DNA from: GCA-020356105 sp964347475
Lineage (GTDB): Bacteria > Pseudomonadota > Alphaproteobacteria > UBA8366 > JADFVY01
Direction of reading: 5' to 3'
DNA: 64,000 nt
Assembly: GCA_964347475.1 (NCBI GenBank)
Contig: CAYFYY010000013.1
Location: forward strand, 1-64,000
How positions within the stretch are numbered: position 1 is the stretch's first letter; every line of letters starts with the position of its first letter. The notes beneath the pieces are model-generated. The model saw nothing but the letters and a program-made list of their open reading frames with translations, was not told the origin of the DNA and did not search any database. The translations under genes were made by a program, and so were the position numbers. Shown here piece by piece: positions 16,036 through 23,824 of this stretch.

Positions 16036-16560
16036 ATGACTGACGTAAAATTGCCGCCGCACGGCACATCCAAACACGGCATCAACCCGCTGTTCCTGCG
16101 CGACGAGGAATTGCGGCAGGCCATGGAGCTGCTGTTCTTCGCCTATCGCGATTTCACCGCCGAGCCCGACGCAATTCTGGCGCAATTCGACTTCGGGCGC
16201 GCGCACCACCGGGCGCTCCACTTCATCGGCCGCAATCCGGGCATCACGGTCAGCGAGCTGCTCGGCATCCTGCGGATCACCAAGCAGAGCCTGAACCGGG
16301 TTCTGGGGCGGCTGATCGACCAGGGCTACGTCGAACAGCGCCCGGGCACCCGCGACCGGCGGCAGCGGCTGCTGACGCTGACCGCGGCCGGCCACAGTCT
16401 CGAGGAGCAGGTGTCGGCCGATCAGCGGGCACGTATCGCCAGGGCCTATCGCGAAGCGGGCGCGGAAGCCGTCGAGGGCTTCCGGAAGGTCCTGCTGGGC
16501 ATCATTACCGAATCCGACGACCGCACACGCTTTGACCGGCCAGGCGCGCCGCGCCGCTAG
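16036..16560 (+). CDS. MarR-family transcriptional regulator
   Basis: A 174-residue winged-helix regulator. The recognition region is clear: GITVSELLGILRITKQSLNRVLGRLI (about residues 74-100), followed by the wing QRPGTRDRRQRLLTLTAAG with the DxR signature of MarR proteins. It is divergent from ilvE and lies 33 bases before a two-component pair on the same strand. MarR proteins commonly repress their own and divergent genes in response to phenolic or other small ligands; which gene this one controls is inference. Confidence 0.9.
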   Translation: MTDVKLPPHGTSKHGINPLFLRDEELRQAMELLFFAYRDFTAEPDAILAQFDFGRAHHRALHFIGRNPGITVSELLGILRITKQSLNRVLGRLIDQGYVEQRPGTRDRRQRLLTLTAAGHSLEEQVSADQRARIARAYREAGAEAVEGFRKVLLGIITESDDRTRFDRPGAPRR

Positions 16561-16593
16561 GCGCTGCAGGCGTCCGGCCATATAATCCCGGCG

Positions 16594-17289
16594 ATGGACG
16601 AGATCCGGCATATCCTGGTGGTCGACGACGACCGGCGCCTGCGCGAGCTGCTGCACCGCTATCTGAGCGACAACGGATTCCTCGTGACCTCGGCCCACGA
16701 CGCAGCCGAGGCGCGACGGTTGCAGCAGGGGATGGCGTTCGACCTGATCGTTCTCGACGTCATGATGCCGGGCGAGAGCGGGCTGGAGCTGGCGCGCGCG
16801 TTGCGGGCGATTCAAAATCACGTGCCGATCCTGATGCTGACCGCGATGAGCGAACCAGCGGACCGGATCGGCGGTCTCGAGGCCGGCGCCGACGATTACC
16901 TTCCCAAACCGTTCGAGCCCCGCGAACTGCTGCTGCGCATCCGCACCATACTCAGACGCACGATGATGGGTGCGCCGGAACCCGAGCCGGCACGGGACAT
17001 CGGCCTGGGACCGCTGCGCTTCGACCGCGATCGGGCGATCCTGCTCGATCAGGGCGGCGGCGTCGTGCGGCTGACGACGGCGGAGGCCAGCCTGCTGAAC
17101 GTTCTGTCGGAGGCGCCAGGAGAGGTGCAAAGCCGCGAGACCCTCGGCGAGCGCTGCGCGATCGACGGCGGCGACCGCGCGGTCGACGTGCAGGTCGCAA
17201 GGCTGCGGCGCAAGATCGAGCCGGACCCGAAGGCGCCGCGCTACCTGCAGACCGTGCGCGGGCGCGGATACGTCCTGCGCCCGGACTGA
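16594..17289 (+). CDS. OmpR-family response regulator
   Basis: A 231-residue two-component response regulator. The receiver domain occupies residues 1-120, with acidic residues in HILVVDDDRRLRE, the phospho-acceptor Asp55 in LIVLDVMMPGESG, and the conserved Lys in DYLPKPFEPREL. The C-terminal winged-helix DNA-binding domain ends with VDVQVARLRRKIEPDP and TVRGRGYVL. The sensor kinase gene follows nine bases later, so the pair is cognate. A TATAAT hexamer lies just before the start codon but I see no matching -35 element. Confidence 0.95.
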   Translation: MDEIRHILVVDDDRRLRELLHRYLSDNGFLVTSAHDAAEARRLQQGMAFDLIVLDVMMPGESGLELARALRAIQNHVPILMLTAMSEPADRIGGLEAGADDYLPKPFEPRELLLRIRTILRRTMMGAPEPEPARDIGLGPLRFDRDRAILLDQGGGVVRLTTAEASLLNVLSEAPGEVQSRETLGERCAIDGGDRAVDVQVARLRRKIEPDPKAPRYLQTVRGRGYVLRPD

Positions 17290-17298
17290 CGCACCGCA

Positions 17299-18621
17299 AT
17301 GCTGCTGAATCTGATCAAGAACAGCATCGTACCGCGGTCCCTGTTCGGACGGTCCCTGCTGATCATCGTCATGCCCCTGATCCTGCTGCAGGTGGTGTCC
17401 ACCTGGATCTTCTACGATCGCCATTGGGATACGATCACGCGCCGCCTGTCGAACTCGATTGCCGGCGACATCGCGCAGGTCATCGAGCTGATGCGCCAAA
17501 GTCCGAGCCAGGAGTCGCGCGCCGTGATCTTCGGCATGGCGGAGCGCAATTTCGGACTCACCATCTCGCTGCGGGAGGGTGCGATTCTGCCGACGGACAA
17601 CAGCGCCAACAATGCGCGCATCGACTTCTTTCTGTCGCAGGCCCTGACCGGGCGGATCCGCCGCCCGCACCAGATCGATTCCTCATCCTACCGCGAGCGC
17701 GTCGTCGTCGACATCCAGTTGCAGGATTCCGTGATGACCGTCGTCGTCCCCGGCAAACGCCTGTTCAGCACGACCACCTACATCTTCATCATGTGGATGG
17801 TGGGGACGTCGCTGGTGCTGTTCGCGGTGGCCTCGATCTTCATGCGCAACCAGGTGCGGCCGATTTCCCGGCTGGCGCACGCCGCCGACCAGTTCGGCAA
17901 GGGCCGTGACCTGGACATGAGTTTCAAGCCTGAGGGTGCACAGGAGGTGCGCCAGGCGGCGGCGGCCTTCAATGTGATGCGCGAACGGCTGCGCCGACAG
18001 ATCCGCCAGCGTACCGACATGCTGTCCGGCGTCAGCCACGATCTGCGCACGCCGATCACCCGCATGAAACTTCAGCTCGCCATGTTGCCGGACAGCGCGG
18101 CCGTTGCGGAGCTCAAGGATGACGTGGCCGAGATGGAGCGGATGATCGAAGGCTATCTGACCTTCGCGCGCGGCGAGGACAACGAAGCCGGCAAGCACGT
18201 CGATGTCGGTCTGATCGTCGAGGACATCGTGGCCGCCTGGCGCCGCAACGGCGTGAAGATAGACTGTCACGTCGAGGGGACCCTCGAGGCCTGGCTTCGG
18301 CCGGACGCCATACGGCGGTCGCTCGACAATCTCCTGGTCAACGCCCGGCGCTACGGCGAGAACATCTGGGTGCGGGCCGGACGGCGCGGCGATGCCATCG
18401 ACATCACTGTCGACGACGACGGGCCGGGCATCCCGAAGGCGCACCGCGAGGACGTGTTCCGGCCGTTCTACAGGCTCGACGAATCGCGCAACCCGGACAC
18501 CGGCGGCACCGGCCTGGGCCTTGCCATCGCCCGTGACCTGATCCGCAGCCACGGCGGCGACATCACGCTTGACGATTCGCCCCATGGCGGTCTGCGGGCG
18601 CGCATCCGCCTGCCACTCTGA
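17299..18621 (+). CDS. EnvZ-like sensor histidine kinase
   Basis: A 440-residue membrane sensor kinase, partner of the adjacent OmpR-type regulator. Membrane segment 1 spans about residues 17-37 and segment 2 about 158-180, enclosing a periplasmic region of roughly 120 residues. A HAMP linker follows (VRPISRLAHAADQFGKG), then the dimerisation domain with the phospho-acceptor His247 in GVSHDLRTPITRMKL, and the ATPase domain with NLLVNARRYG, DDGPGIP and GGTGLGLAIARDL. The architecture matches EnvZ. The signal is unknown; the periplasmic domain has no motif I recognise. Confidence 0.95.
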   Translation: MLLNLIKNSIVPRSLFGRSLLIIVMPLILLQVVSTWIFYDRHWDTITRRLSNSIAGDIAQVIELMRQSPSQESRAVIFGMAERNFGLTISLREGAILPTDNSANNARIDFFLSQALTGRIRRPHQIDSSSYRERVVVDIQLQDSVMTVVVPGKRLFSTTTYIFIMWMVGTSLVLFAVASIFMRNQVRPISRLAHAADQFGKGRDLDMSFKPEGAQEVRQAAAAFNVMRERLRRQIRQRTDMLSGVSHDLRTPITRMKLQLAMLPDSAAVAELKDDVAEMERMIEGYLTFARGEDNEAGKHVDVGLIVEDIVAAWRRNGVKIDCHVEGTLEAWLRPDAIRRSLDNLLVNARRYGENIWVRAGRRGDAIDITVDDDGPGIPKAHREDVFRPFYRLDESRNPDTGGTGLGLAIARDLIRSHGGDITLDDSPHGGLRARIRLPL

Positions 18622-18677
18622 AATCGCCCGGGGCCGCTGCCGGCAGACGTCGGCATGCTGCCATGCACGTCCGGCGA

Positions 18678-19013
18678 TCAGTACATGCGGCCGCCGTCGG
18701 GTACCGCGTGGCTCGGCCCGAGCAGCACGACCTCGCCCGCCGCGTCGGGGACCCCCAGAACCAGAACCTCCGAGCGGAACGGGCCGATCTGCTTGGCCGG
18801 GAAATTCACCACGGCGATCACCTGGCGGCCGGCCAGCGCCTCCACCGAATAATGTTTCGTGATCTGGGCCGACGTCTTTCGCTCGCCGATCTCGGGACCG
18901 AAATCGATCCACAGCCGGTAGGACGGCTTGCGGGCCTCGGGAAACGTCTCGGCGCGGACGATGGTCCCGACACGGATGTCGACCTTCAGGAATTCATCGA
19001 ACGAGATGGTCAC
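18678..19013 (-). CDS. csaA: CsaA-type tRNA-binding domain protein
   Basis: A 111-residue stand-alone tRNA-binding (EMAP/OB-fold) protein of the CsaA family, reported in Bacillus to have chaperone and protein-export roles. The conserved segments are KVDIRVGTIVRAE, RKPSYRLWIDFG, KTSAQITKHY, VIAVVNFPAKQIGPFRSE and VLLGPSHAVPDGGRMY. The start is a GTG placed seven bases after a strong GGGAGG site; upstream in-frame codons lack support. It converges with the sensor kinase gene and lies downstream of the phasin gene on the same strand, separated by a terminator. Confidence 0.88.
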   Translation of the reverse strand: MTISFDEFLKVDIRVGTIVRAETFPEARKPSYRLWIDFGPEIGERKTSAQITKHYSVEALAGRQVIAVVNFPAKQIGPFRSEVLVLGVPDAAGEVVLLGPSHAVPDGGRMY

Positions 19014-19131
19014 GCTGTTTCCTCCCGGGTCGGTGGCGCTGTTGCAGACGGGCCGTCTCGCGGCGGGGCGTCCGGCTTCAGCCATTGCGCTACCGGATTA
19101 GCACCGGGCAACGCCAATGGAAACGGTCGTA

Positions 19132-19169
19132 ACGAAGAAATCGGCCGCTCCCGCCGGGCGGGAGCGGCC
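19132..19169 (-). terminator. Rho-independent terminator of the phasin gene
   Basis: GGCCGCTCCCGC and GCGGGAGCGGCC form a perfect 12-bp inverted repeat with a 3-base loop. Read on the minus strand the stem is followed by GATTTCTT, a short U-rich tail. It sits about 50 bases downstream of the phasin stop codon and before csaA, so it should end the abundant phasin transcript. Confidence 0.8.
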
Positions 19170-19219
19170 ATAACCTTCGGACGAGGGAGGAGAGCGCCCG
19201 AAGAGGATCCTGCTGTGAG

Positions 19220-19648
19220 TTACTTCTTGCCGTTCTTGACCAGGCCCTTGACCTCGTCGAGGCCCTCGACGAACCGCTTGTTGAGGATCTCGAACACGGC
19301 GCCGTTGGTCTTGGCGACCGACTCGTTGAGCTCCTTGAGGTTCACGATGGCCCGCTCGATGCTCTCGCGGGTCAGTTCGGCATGCCGGGCGACCTTGTCC
19401 TTCGGCTCGCCAGCGGCCATCAGCTCCTGCATCGCAGCGGTCAGCTCCTCGATGTTTTCGCGGACGATCGCGGTCTGACGCTCGAACAGGCCCTGCGCCG
19501 CCTCGGCGGCCAGCTTGTTGGCCGAGGTCAGGGTCTCGAAGTTCTTCTTCTGGGCCGCCACGACCTTCTCGACATCGACGGTCGGGAACTTGAGGTCGGC
19601 CATCAGCTTGGTGAAATCAAACGTCCCGTAGGGATTGGCATTCGCCAT
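19220..19648 (-). CDS. Phasin (polyhydroxyalkanoate granule-associated protein)
   Basis: A 142-residue amphipathic, largely alpha-helical protein of the phasin_2 family, predicted to coat polyhydroxyalkanoate granules. Characteristic stretches are FDFTKLMADLKFPTVDVEKV, QKKNFETLTSANKLAAEAAQ and VRENIEELTAAMQELMAAG; there are no cysteines and the tail is Lys-rich. The start ATG follows AGGAGAG, and an in-frame start 11 codons upstream lacks this site. A strong sigma70-type promoter and a good terminator flank it, as expected for a highly expressed structural protein. No PHA synthase gene is in the window. Confidence 0.9.
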   Translation of the reverse strand: MANANPYGTFDFTKLMADLKFPTVDVEKVVAAQKKNFETLTSANKLAAEAAQGLFERQTAIVRENIEELTAAMQELMAAGEPKDKVARHAELTRESIERAIVNLKELNESVAKTNGAVFEILNKRFVEGLDEVKGLVKNGKK

Positions 19649-19692
19649 CTTGTCTCTCCTGAAATCCTGGTTGCGTCGCACAAAGCGTTATG

Positions 19693-19740
19693 TTGCAGTG
19701 CAGCAATTTGGGATTATACGGCCCAAAAACAAGAGGTCAA
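19693..19740 (-). promoter_or_regulatory. Strong phasin promoter with overlapping dyad
   Basis: On the minus strand TTGACC is followed after 16 bases by a perfect TATAAT. Immediately downstream, at the expected transcription start, lies TTGCTGCACTGCAA, an imperfect dyad containing CTGC-N3-GCA. As far as I recall, PhaR-type PHA repressors bind CTGC-N3-4-GCAG-like sites in phasin promoters, so this is a candidate operator. The promoter call is strong; the regulator assignment is inference. Confidence 0.7.
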
Positions 19741-19751
19741 GAGAAATTTTT

Positions 19752-19778
19752 TGCAGCGCACAATTTTTGTGCGCTGCA
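19752..19778. repeat. 12-bp perfect inverted repeat upstream of phasin promoter
   Basis: TGCAGCGCACAA and TTGTGCGCTGCA are perfectly complementary around a 3-base loop. It lies between the TetR-like stop codon and the phasin -35 box. It may be a transcription terminator for the TetR-like gene, although the following bases on the minus strand are AAAAAATTT rather than a U run, or an upstream operator sharing TGC/GCA half-sites with the dyad at the phasin start. Confidence 0.6.
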
Positions 19779-19788
19779 CATTTATGAC

Positions 19789-20430
19789 TCAGGCGGCCTC
19801 GGCTGCGGACCGCTGACGACGGCCGAACAGCAGCTCGGCGAAGCGCCCGGCGCGGCCCAGATTGCGGTCGAGGGCGGCCATCGTGCGCGCCATGTCCGCG
19901 GTGTCGTCGTCCAGCCAGACCCGGAACGTCTTGGCCCAGACACCGGCGAGACCGGTGATCTTGACGCAGCCGGCGGCGCCGTCCGATGCGATTTCCGCGG
20001 CCTCGAGCATCCACGCCATCGAGCATCCGAAGGCGGGCATCGTGGCGACCACGCCCAGCGGGTCGAACGCCAGGCCGGCGCGGATCCGGCGGAGCGCCTC
20101 GCGGTGCGGCCGCAGCGCATCGAACCGGCGCATGATGACCTCAAACAAGCGGTCGCGCGCCGTGTCCTCCGGCGCGAATGCGAAGTCCGACGCCACGACC
20201 TCGCGGTCGATGCGGCGCATGAAGGCGGCAAGGATCGCCAGCCGCGAGCCGTAGCGCGGGTGCAGATCGGCCAGCGGCACGTCGGCCCTGCGGGCGATCG
20301 CGGCGACGGTCAGCCCGCGCCAGCCCTCCGATTCCGCAAGCGCGAGCAGGGCGTCGACCAGCTTGCCCTCGATATCCTTTGCGCCACCTTTGGCTGTTCC
20401 CTGTTTCGGTGCCGACGGTTTCTTTGCCAT
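19789..20430 (-). CDS. TetR-like regulator upstream of phasin
   Basis: A 213-residue protein whose first 75 residues form a TetR-type helix-turn-helix: LVDALLALAESEGWRGLTVA then IARRADVPLADLHPRYGSR. The C-terminal ligand/dimer domain is helical and contains AFGCSMAWMLEAAEIAS and KTFRVWLDDDTADMARTM. It also recalls COQ9-like proteins in layout, but the quinone-binding features are not evident. It is on the same strand as the phasin gene and directly upstream, so a role in controlling granule genes is plausible. The basic N-terminal tail (MAKKPSAPKQGTAKGG) is disordered-looking. Confidence 0.78.
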   Translation of the reverse strand: MAKKPSAPKQGTAKGGAKDIEGKLVDALLALAESEGWRGLTVAAIARRADVPLADLHPRYGSRLAILAAFMRRIDREVVASDFAFAPEDTARDRLFEVIMRRFDALRPHREALRRIRAGLAFDPLGVVATMPAFGCSMAWMLEAAEIASDGAAGCVKITGLAGVWAKTFRVWLDDDTADMARTMAALDRNLGRAGRFAELLFGRRQRSAAEAA

Positions 20431-20502
20431 GCTTTTACTCCCATTCCTGATTGCGACGGCATGATCGGCTGCATCATACCCTTACCTTAGAAATGGGGCG
20501 AT

Positions 20503-20991
20503 TCAACGCTGCCGCAAGGCAATCTCGGCGACGGTGCCACCGGTCAAGTCTGCCAGGCTGGCGGGGTCGAGCCGGCACACAGCGAACAGGGTGCCGGCCG
20601 CGGCCCATATCTCCTCGAACGCCAGGAGGTCGACGTCGATATATGTGACGAGGGGCCGGTCATGGCCGAGCGGCGGCACGCCGCCGATGACGAAACCGGT
20701 CTCACGGCGCACGAAATCGGCATCGGCCTTGCCCAGGGCCTCGCCGAGCAGCGCCGCCACCGCGTTCTCGTCGACGCGGTTGCCGCCGCTGGCGATGACC
20801 AGCACGGCGCGGCCGCTGCCGGCACCGCGAAACACGATCGATTTGGCGATCTGGGCGACCTCGCAGCCGATCGCCGCCGCGGCCTCCGCCGCCGTGCGCG
20901 TCGTTTGGTCGAGTTCGCGGATCTCGACGACGGCGCCGCGCGCCGCCAGGGCCGCTTGCACGCGCGCCACGCTGGCCGATTGGCGGGACAA
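20503..20991 (-). CDS. YbaK/ProX-type aminoacyl-tRNA deacylase
   Basis: A 162-residue stand-alone editing-domain protein that hydrolyses mischarged aminoacyl-tRNAs such as Cys- or Ala-tRNAPro. Key segments are AQIAKSIVFRGAGSGRAVLV (with the conserved Lys of the active site), VIASGGNRVDENAVAALLG and TGFVIGGVPPLGHDRPLVTYID, the last being the typical GGxxPxG loop. The start is taken as a TTG just before SRQSASVARVQ, which overlaps the proC stop; a GTG six codons later is an alternative. It is the last gene of a minus-strand run with proC. Confidence 0.85.
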   Translation of the reverse strand: MSRQSASVARVQAALAARGAVVEIRELDQTTRTAAEAAAAIGCEVAQIAKSIVFRGAGSGRAVLVIASGGNRVDENAVAALLGEALGKADADFVRRETGFVIGGVPPLGHDRPLVTYIDVDLLAFEEIWAAAGTLFAVCRLDPASLADLTGGTVAEIALRQR

Positions 20992-20993
20992 GG

Positions 20994-21824
20994 CTAGCCC
21001 CCAAGTTCCCGGCCGCGGCGCGTGGCGGCGGCGACGGCCTTGTTCAGCAGGACCTGCAACCCGTCCTTCGCCATAAGGACCTCGAGCGCGGCCTGGGTCG
21101 TGCCGTCGGGGCTGGTCACGTTCCTGCGCAGCTGCGCCGGCGACTCGTCGCCGCGCAGGGCGAGCTGGCCGGATCCGGCCACCGTGACGAGAGCGAGGCG
21201 ATCGGCGAGAGGAGGCGGCAATCCGGCGGCGACACCCGCCTTGGCGAGGCACTCGATCAGCAGGAACACGTAGGCGGGGCCGCTGCCGGAGACCGCCGTG
21301 ACCGGATCGATCAGCCCCTCATCGTCGATCGTCAGGACCTCGCCGATCGCGCCCAGCAGCGCCGTGCACAGGGCAATCTGCTTTTTTGAGGTTTGTTCGC
21401 TCGGGCAGGCCACGGTGATGCCCTGGCCGATCGCCGCCGGCGTGTTGGGCATGGCACGAACGATCGCGGCAGCGGGCCCGAGGTGGCGCACGAAGTAACG
21501 GATCGGCGTACCGGCCGCAATCGACAGGAACACCGTGCCCGGCCGGGCGAAGCGGGCGGTCGGCGGCACCGCCTCGTCCATCTGTTGCGGCTTGACGGCG
21601 AACACCACCACCTCCGGGTCGAATTCGTCCGGCAGCGCGGCGACCGTCTCGTGCACGGAAACCTTTTTGCGGCGGGAAAAACCGCTCGCACCGAGCGGAT
21701 CGACCACGGCGACCCCGCCGGCGACGATGCCGCTCTCGAGCCAGCCCGACAGCATGGCACCGCCCATCTTGCCGCAGCCGACGAGAAGCAGGGGCCGGGT
21801 CAGACGCGGCTTCGCGGGGGGCAC
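20994..21824 (-). CDS. proC: Pyrroline-5-carboxylate reductase
   Basis: Final enzyme of proline biosynthesis, reducing pyrroline-5-carboxylate with NAD(P)H. The 276-residue protein has the Rossmann motif VGCGKMGGAMLSGWL, FAVKPQQMDE, IRAMPNTPAAIGQG-type sequence (VRAMPNTPAAIGQGITV), and the signature VTAVSGSGPAYVFLLIECLA followed by NVTSPDGTTQAALEVL. The start is a GTG nine bases after the YbjN-gene stop; no ATG is available in frame near the conserved N-terminus. It is flanked on the same strand by the deacylase and the YbjN gene. Confidence 0.95.
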   Translation of the reverse strand: MPPAKPRLTRPLLLVGCGKMGGAMLSGWLESGIVAGGVAVVDPLGASGFSRRKKVSVHETVAALPDEFDPEVVVFAVKPQQMDEAVPPTARFARPGTVFLSIAAGTPIRYFVRHLGPAAAIVRAMPNTPAAIGQGITVACPSEQTSKKQIALCTALLGAIGEVLTIDDEGLIDPVTAVSGSGPAYVFLLIECLAKAGVAAGLPPPLADRLALVTVAGSGQLALRGDESPAQLRRNVTSPDGTTQAALEVLMAKDGLQVLLNKAVAAATRRGRELGG

Positions 21825-21832
21825 GGCTTGCC

Positions 21833-22336
21833 TCAGGCCTCGCCCATCGTTTCGATCAGGGCGGCCGAGATCGCCTGGTCCGGCGCATGGCCGGCCCACA
21901 GCACGAACTGGAAGGCAGGGTAATACCGGTCGCACTCGTCGAGCGCGACCTCGACGAGGTCCTCCAACTGCTCGACGCCGGGCGCGAATTGCCCGCGCGT
22001 CAGGAGGGTGTGGCGGAAGGTCGGCATCGGTTCGTCGGCGGCCACCTCGAAATGGCCGAGCCACAGCCGTTCGTTGATCGACGCGAGCAAATCGTTGATG
22101 TCGCGCCGCTTCCCGTCGGGCACCCTGATGTCGATGCTGCAGTGCAGATGCAGCGCGTCGAGGTCCTGCTGCCAGATGAAGTGCAGCTTGTAGGCACACC
22201 ACCGGCGCAACGGCTCGGTCACGAATTCGTCGTCGGCCGCGCGCATGTGCGGCCAGCCCTGGGTGCTGGCCAACTCTTCTAGAAGATCGAGCGGATTGGC
22301 GGTGCGGCTGCCGGCTGCTTCAAGCGTCATACCCAT
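21833..22336 (-). CDS. YbjN-domain protein
   Basis: A 167-residue soluble protein of the YbjN family, which resembles type III secretion chaperone folds and whose biochemical role is poorly defined. Recognisable parts are MRAADDEFVTEP, YKLHFIWQQDLDALHLHCSI, LLASINERLWLGHFEV and the C-terminal YYPAFQFVLWAGHAPDQAI. The ATG was chosen five bases after GAGGGGG. In alphaproteobacteria this gene very often precedes proC, as here (nine-base gap), which supports the identification. Confidence 0.85.
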   Translation of the reverse strand: MGMTLEAAGSRTANPLDLLEELASTQGWPHMRAADDEFVTEPLRRWCAYKLHFIWQQDLDALHLHCSIDIRVPDGKRRDINDLLASINERLWLGHFEVAADEPMPTFRHTLLTRGQFAPGVEQLEDLVEVALDECDRYYPAFQFVLWAGHAPDQAISAALIETMGEA

Positions 22337-22479
22337 CGGCACCCCCTCGGGCAATTGGGATCGGGCCGCCACTGACCGTGCAACATATTGCGGTTGGCGT
22401 TAAGAGTACCACAACACCTAGATTGCCACAGGCCGATTCCCGGGCGCAAGCCCGGAAACCGCAGGAACGGGATTTTTCT

Positions 22480-22488
22480 TGTGGATAA
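22480..22488 (-). promoter_or_regulatory. Perfect DnaA-box match downstream of ubiK
   Basis: TGTGGATAA on the plus strand is the reverse complement of TTATCCACA. It abuts the ubiK stop codon, in a gene-free 150-bp gap that also holds a short CCGGGC/GCCCGG hairpin. It is the second perfect copy in the window and is isolated, so functional status is doubtful. Confidence 0.3.
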
Positions 22489-22812
22489 TCAGTCGGCCGG
22501 CTTGCGGCTTCCCTTCCGCTTCGCCTGCCCCGCCGCCGGGGACGCCTTCTTTGCCGCCGCTTTGCGCCCGGAAAGCGCCGCCTCCAACGCGGCGACGCGC
22601 TTTTCCAACGCTTCCTGCTCGCTGCGCGCCTTGGCGGCCACCGCCTTGACCGCCTCGAACTCCTCGCGCGGCACCACGTCCATCTCCGCAAGAATGCGCT
22701 CGAACTGCTGCTTCAGTCTCGCCTCGACCTCGCCGCGCACGCCGGAAAGCATACCGGCCGCGCCGCTGGCCATACGCGCGAGGTCATCGAGCAGTCGGTT
22801 GTCCACCTGCAT
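22489..22812 (-). CDS. ubiK: UbiK-family accessory factor (BMFP domain)
   Basis: A 107-residue protein of the BMFP/UbiK family, an accessory factor in ubiquinone synthesis that is also described as a membrane-fusogenic coiled-coil protein in Brucella. The N-terminal half is amphipathic (LLDDLARMASGAAGMLSGV), followed by a C-terminal coiled coil (EEFEAVKAVAAKARSEQEAL) and a Lys/Ala-rich tail. The ATG begins MQVDNRLLDD. It is divergent from lgt. Family and length agree; the exact role in this organism is inferred. Confidence 0.85.
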   Translation of the reverse strand: MQVDNRLLDDLARMASGAAGMLSGVRGEVEARLKQQFERILAEMDVVPREEFEAVKAVAAKARSEQEALEKRVAALEAALSGRKAAAKKASPAAGQAKRKGSRKPAD

Positions 22813-22894
22813 AAAAAGGCTCCGTCGAACTGAAGATCCTCGTTCCGGCCACGTATACGCCGCGCGGCCGGCCAACGCAACCGGCCACCCTCCC

Positions 22895-22923
22895 TTGCGA
22901 ACCGGTGGCACGGTACCTATAAA
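22895..22923 (+). promoter_or_regulatory. Putative lgt promoter
   Basis: TTGCGA and TATAAA are separated by exactly 17 bases, a good sigma70-type spacing, and lie about 75 bases before the lgt start codon in the divergent ubiK-lgt gap. No operator-like repeat was noticed next to it. Confidence 0.6.
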
Positions 22924-22996
22924 AAGGGCACCCTGCCCCGTGCGCCGGCCCGCGCGGGCGGCCCATCTCCAGCCAGAGCAAGAGGATCGGCGGCGT

Positions 22997-23824
22997 ATGG
23001 ATGCCTTAATGGTGGTCAATTTCGACCCGATCATGGTCAATATACCGGTGCCGTTCACCGACCTCGTGCTGCCGATCCGCTGGTACGCCCTGTCCTATAT
23101 CTTCGGACTCCTGATCGCCTGGCAGTACTGCATGCGCCTGGCGCGCCGCGAGCCGAACCTGGTGACGCCGCGGCAGATCGACGATTTCCTGCTGTGGGCG
23201 ACCCTGGGCGTGATCGTCGGTGCGCGATTGGGTATCGTGCTGTTCTACAAGCCCAGCTTCTACCTCGCCAATCCCCTGGAAATCCTCAAGGTGTGGGAGG
23301 GCGGCATGTCCTTCCACGGCGGCCTCGCCGGGGTGACGCTGGCGATGATCATCTTTGCCCGGAACCAACGGATCCCGCTGCTGGCGTTGACCGACATCAT
23401 CGCCGCCGGCGCCCCGATCGGCCTGTTTCTCGGACGCATTGCGAATTTCATCAACGGCGAACTCTGGGGCCGACCGACCGATGTTCCCTGGGCCATGATC
23501 TTCCCCAACGCCGGCGACAACCTGCCGCGCCACCCGAGCCAGCTGTACGAGGCCACGCTCGAGGGGCTGGTGCTGTTCATCGTCCTCGCCGTCCTTGTGT
23601 TCGGCCCCTGGAAAAGCTTGCGCCGGCCGGGGTTGACGTCGGGGGTCTTCCTGTCCGGCTACGCGCTGGGGCGCGGCATCGTTGAGACGATGCGCGAGCC
23701 CGACGGGTATATCGGCCTGCTCAGCTTCGGGACCACGTGGGGCCAGTGGCTGACGCTGCCGATGCTGCTGCTTGGCGCCTACCTGGTCTGGCGGGCGCTG
23801 AAGCGGGAGCCGGTCGCCGCTTGA
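22997..23824 (+). CDS. lgt: Prolipoprotein diacylglyceryl transferase
   Basis: Inner-membrane enzyme that transfers diacylglyceryl from phosphatidylglycerol to the lipobox cysteine of prolipoproteins. The 275-residue protein has seven predicted membrane segments, the loop VWEGGMSFHGGLAGV with the essential His, and the Lgt signature GRIANFINGELWGRPTD; RHPSQLYEATLEG follows. It heads the trio lgt-midA-pgeF, which are joined by stop/start overlaps and conserved in this order in many alphaproteobacteria. Several lipoproteins in this window would be its substrates. Confidence 0.96.
   Translation: MDALMVVNFDPIMVNIPVPFTDLVLPIRWYALSYIFGLLIAWQYCMRLARREPNLVTPRQIDDFLLWATLGVIVGARLGIVLFYKPSFYLANPLEILKVWEGGMSFHGGLAGVTLAMIIFARNQRIPLLALTDIIAAGAPIGLFLGRIANFINGELWGRPTDVPWAMIFPNAGDNLPRHPSQLYEATLEGLVLFIVLAVLVFGPWKSLRRPGLTSGVFLSGYALGRGIVETMREPDGYIGLLSFGTTWGQWLTLPMLLLGAYLVWRALKREPVAA

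Noticed and set aside
15904..17670. Minus-strand open frame of 588 codons opposite MarR, the response regulator and the kinase
   Set aside because: The three plus-strand genes have diagnostic motifs; the antisense product has none.
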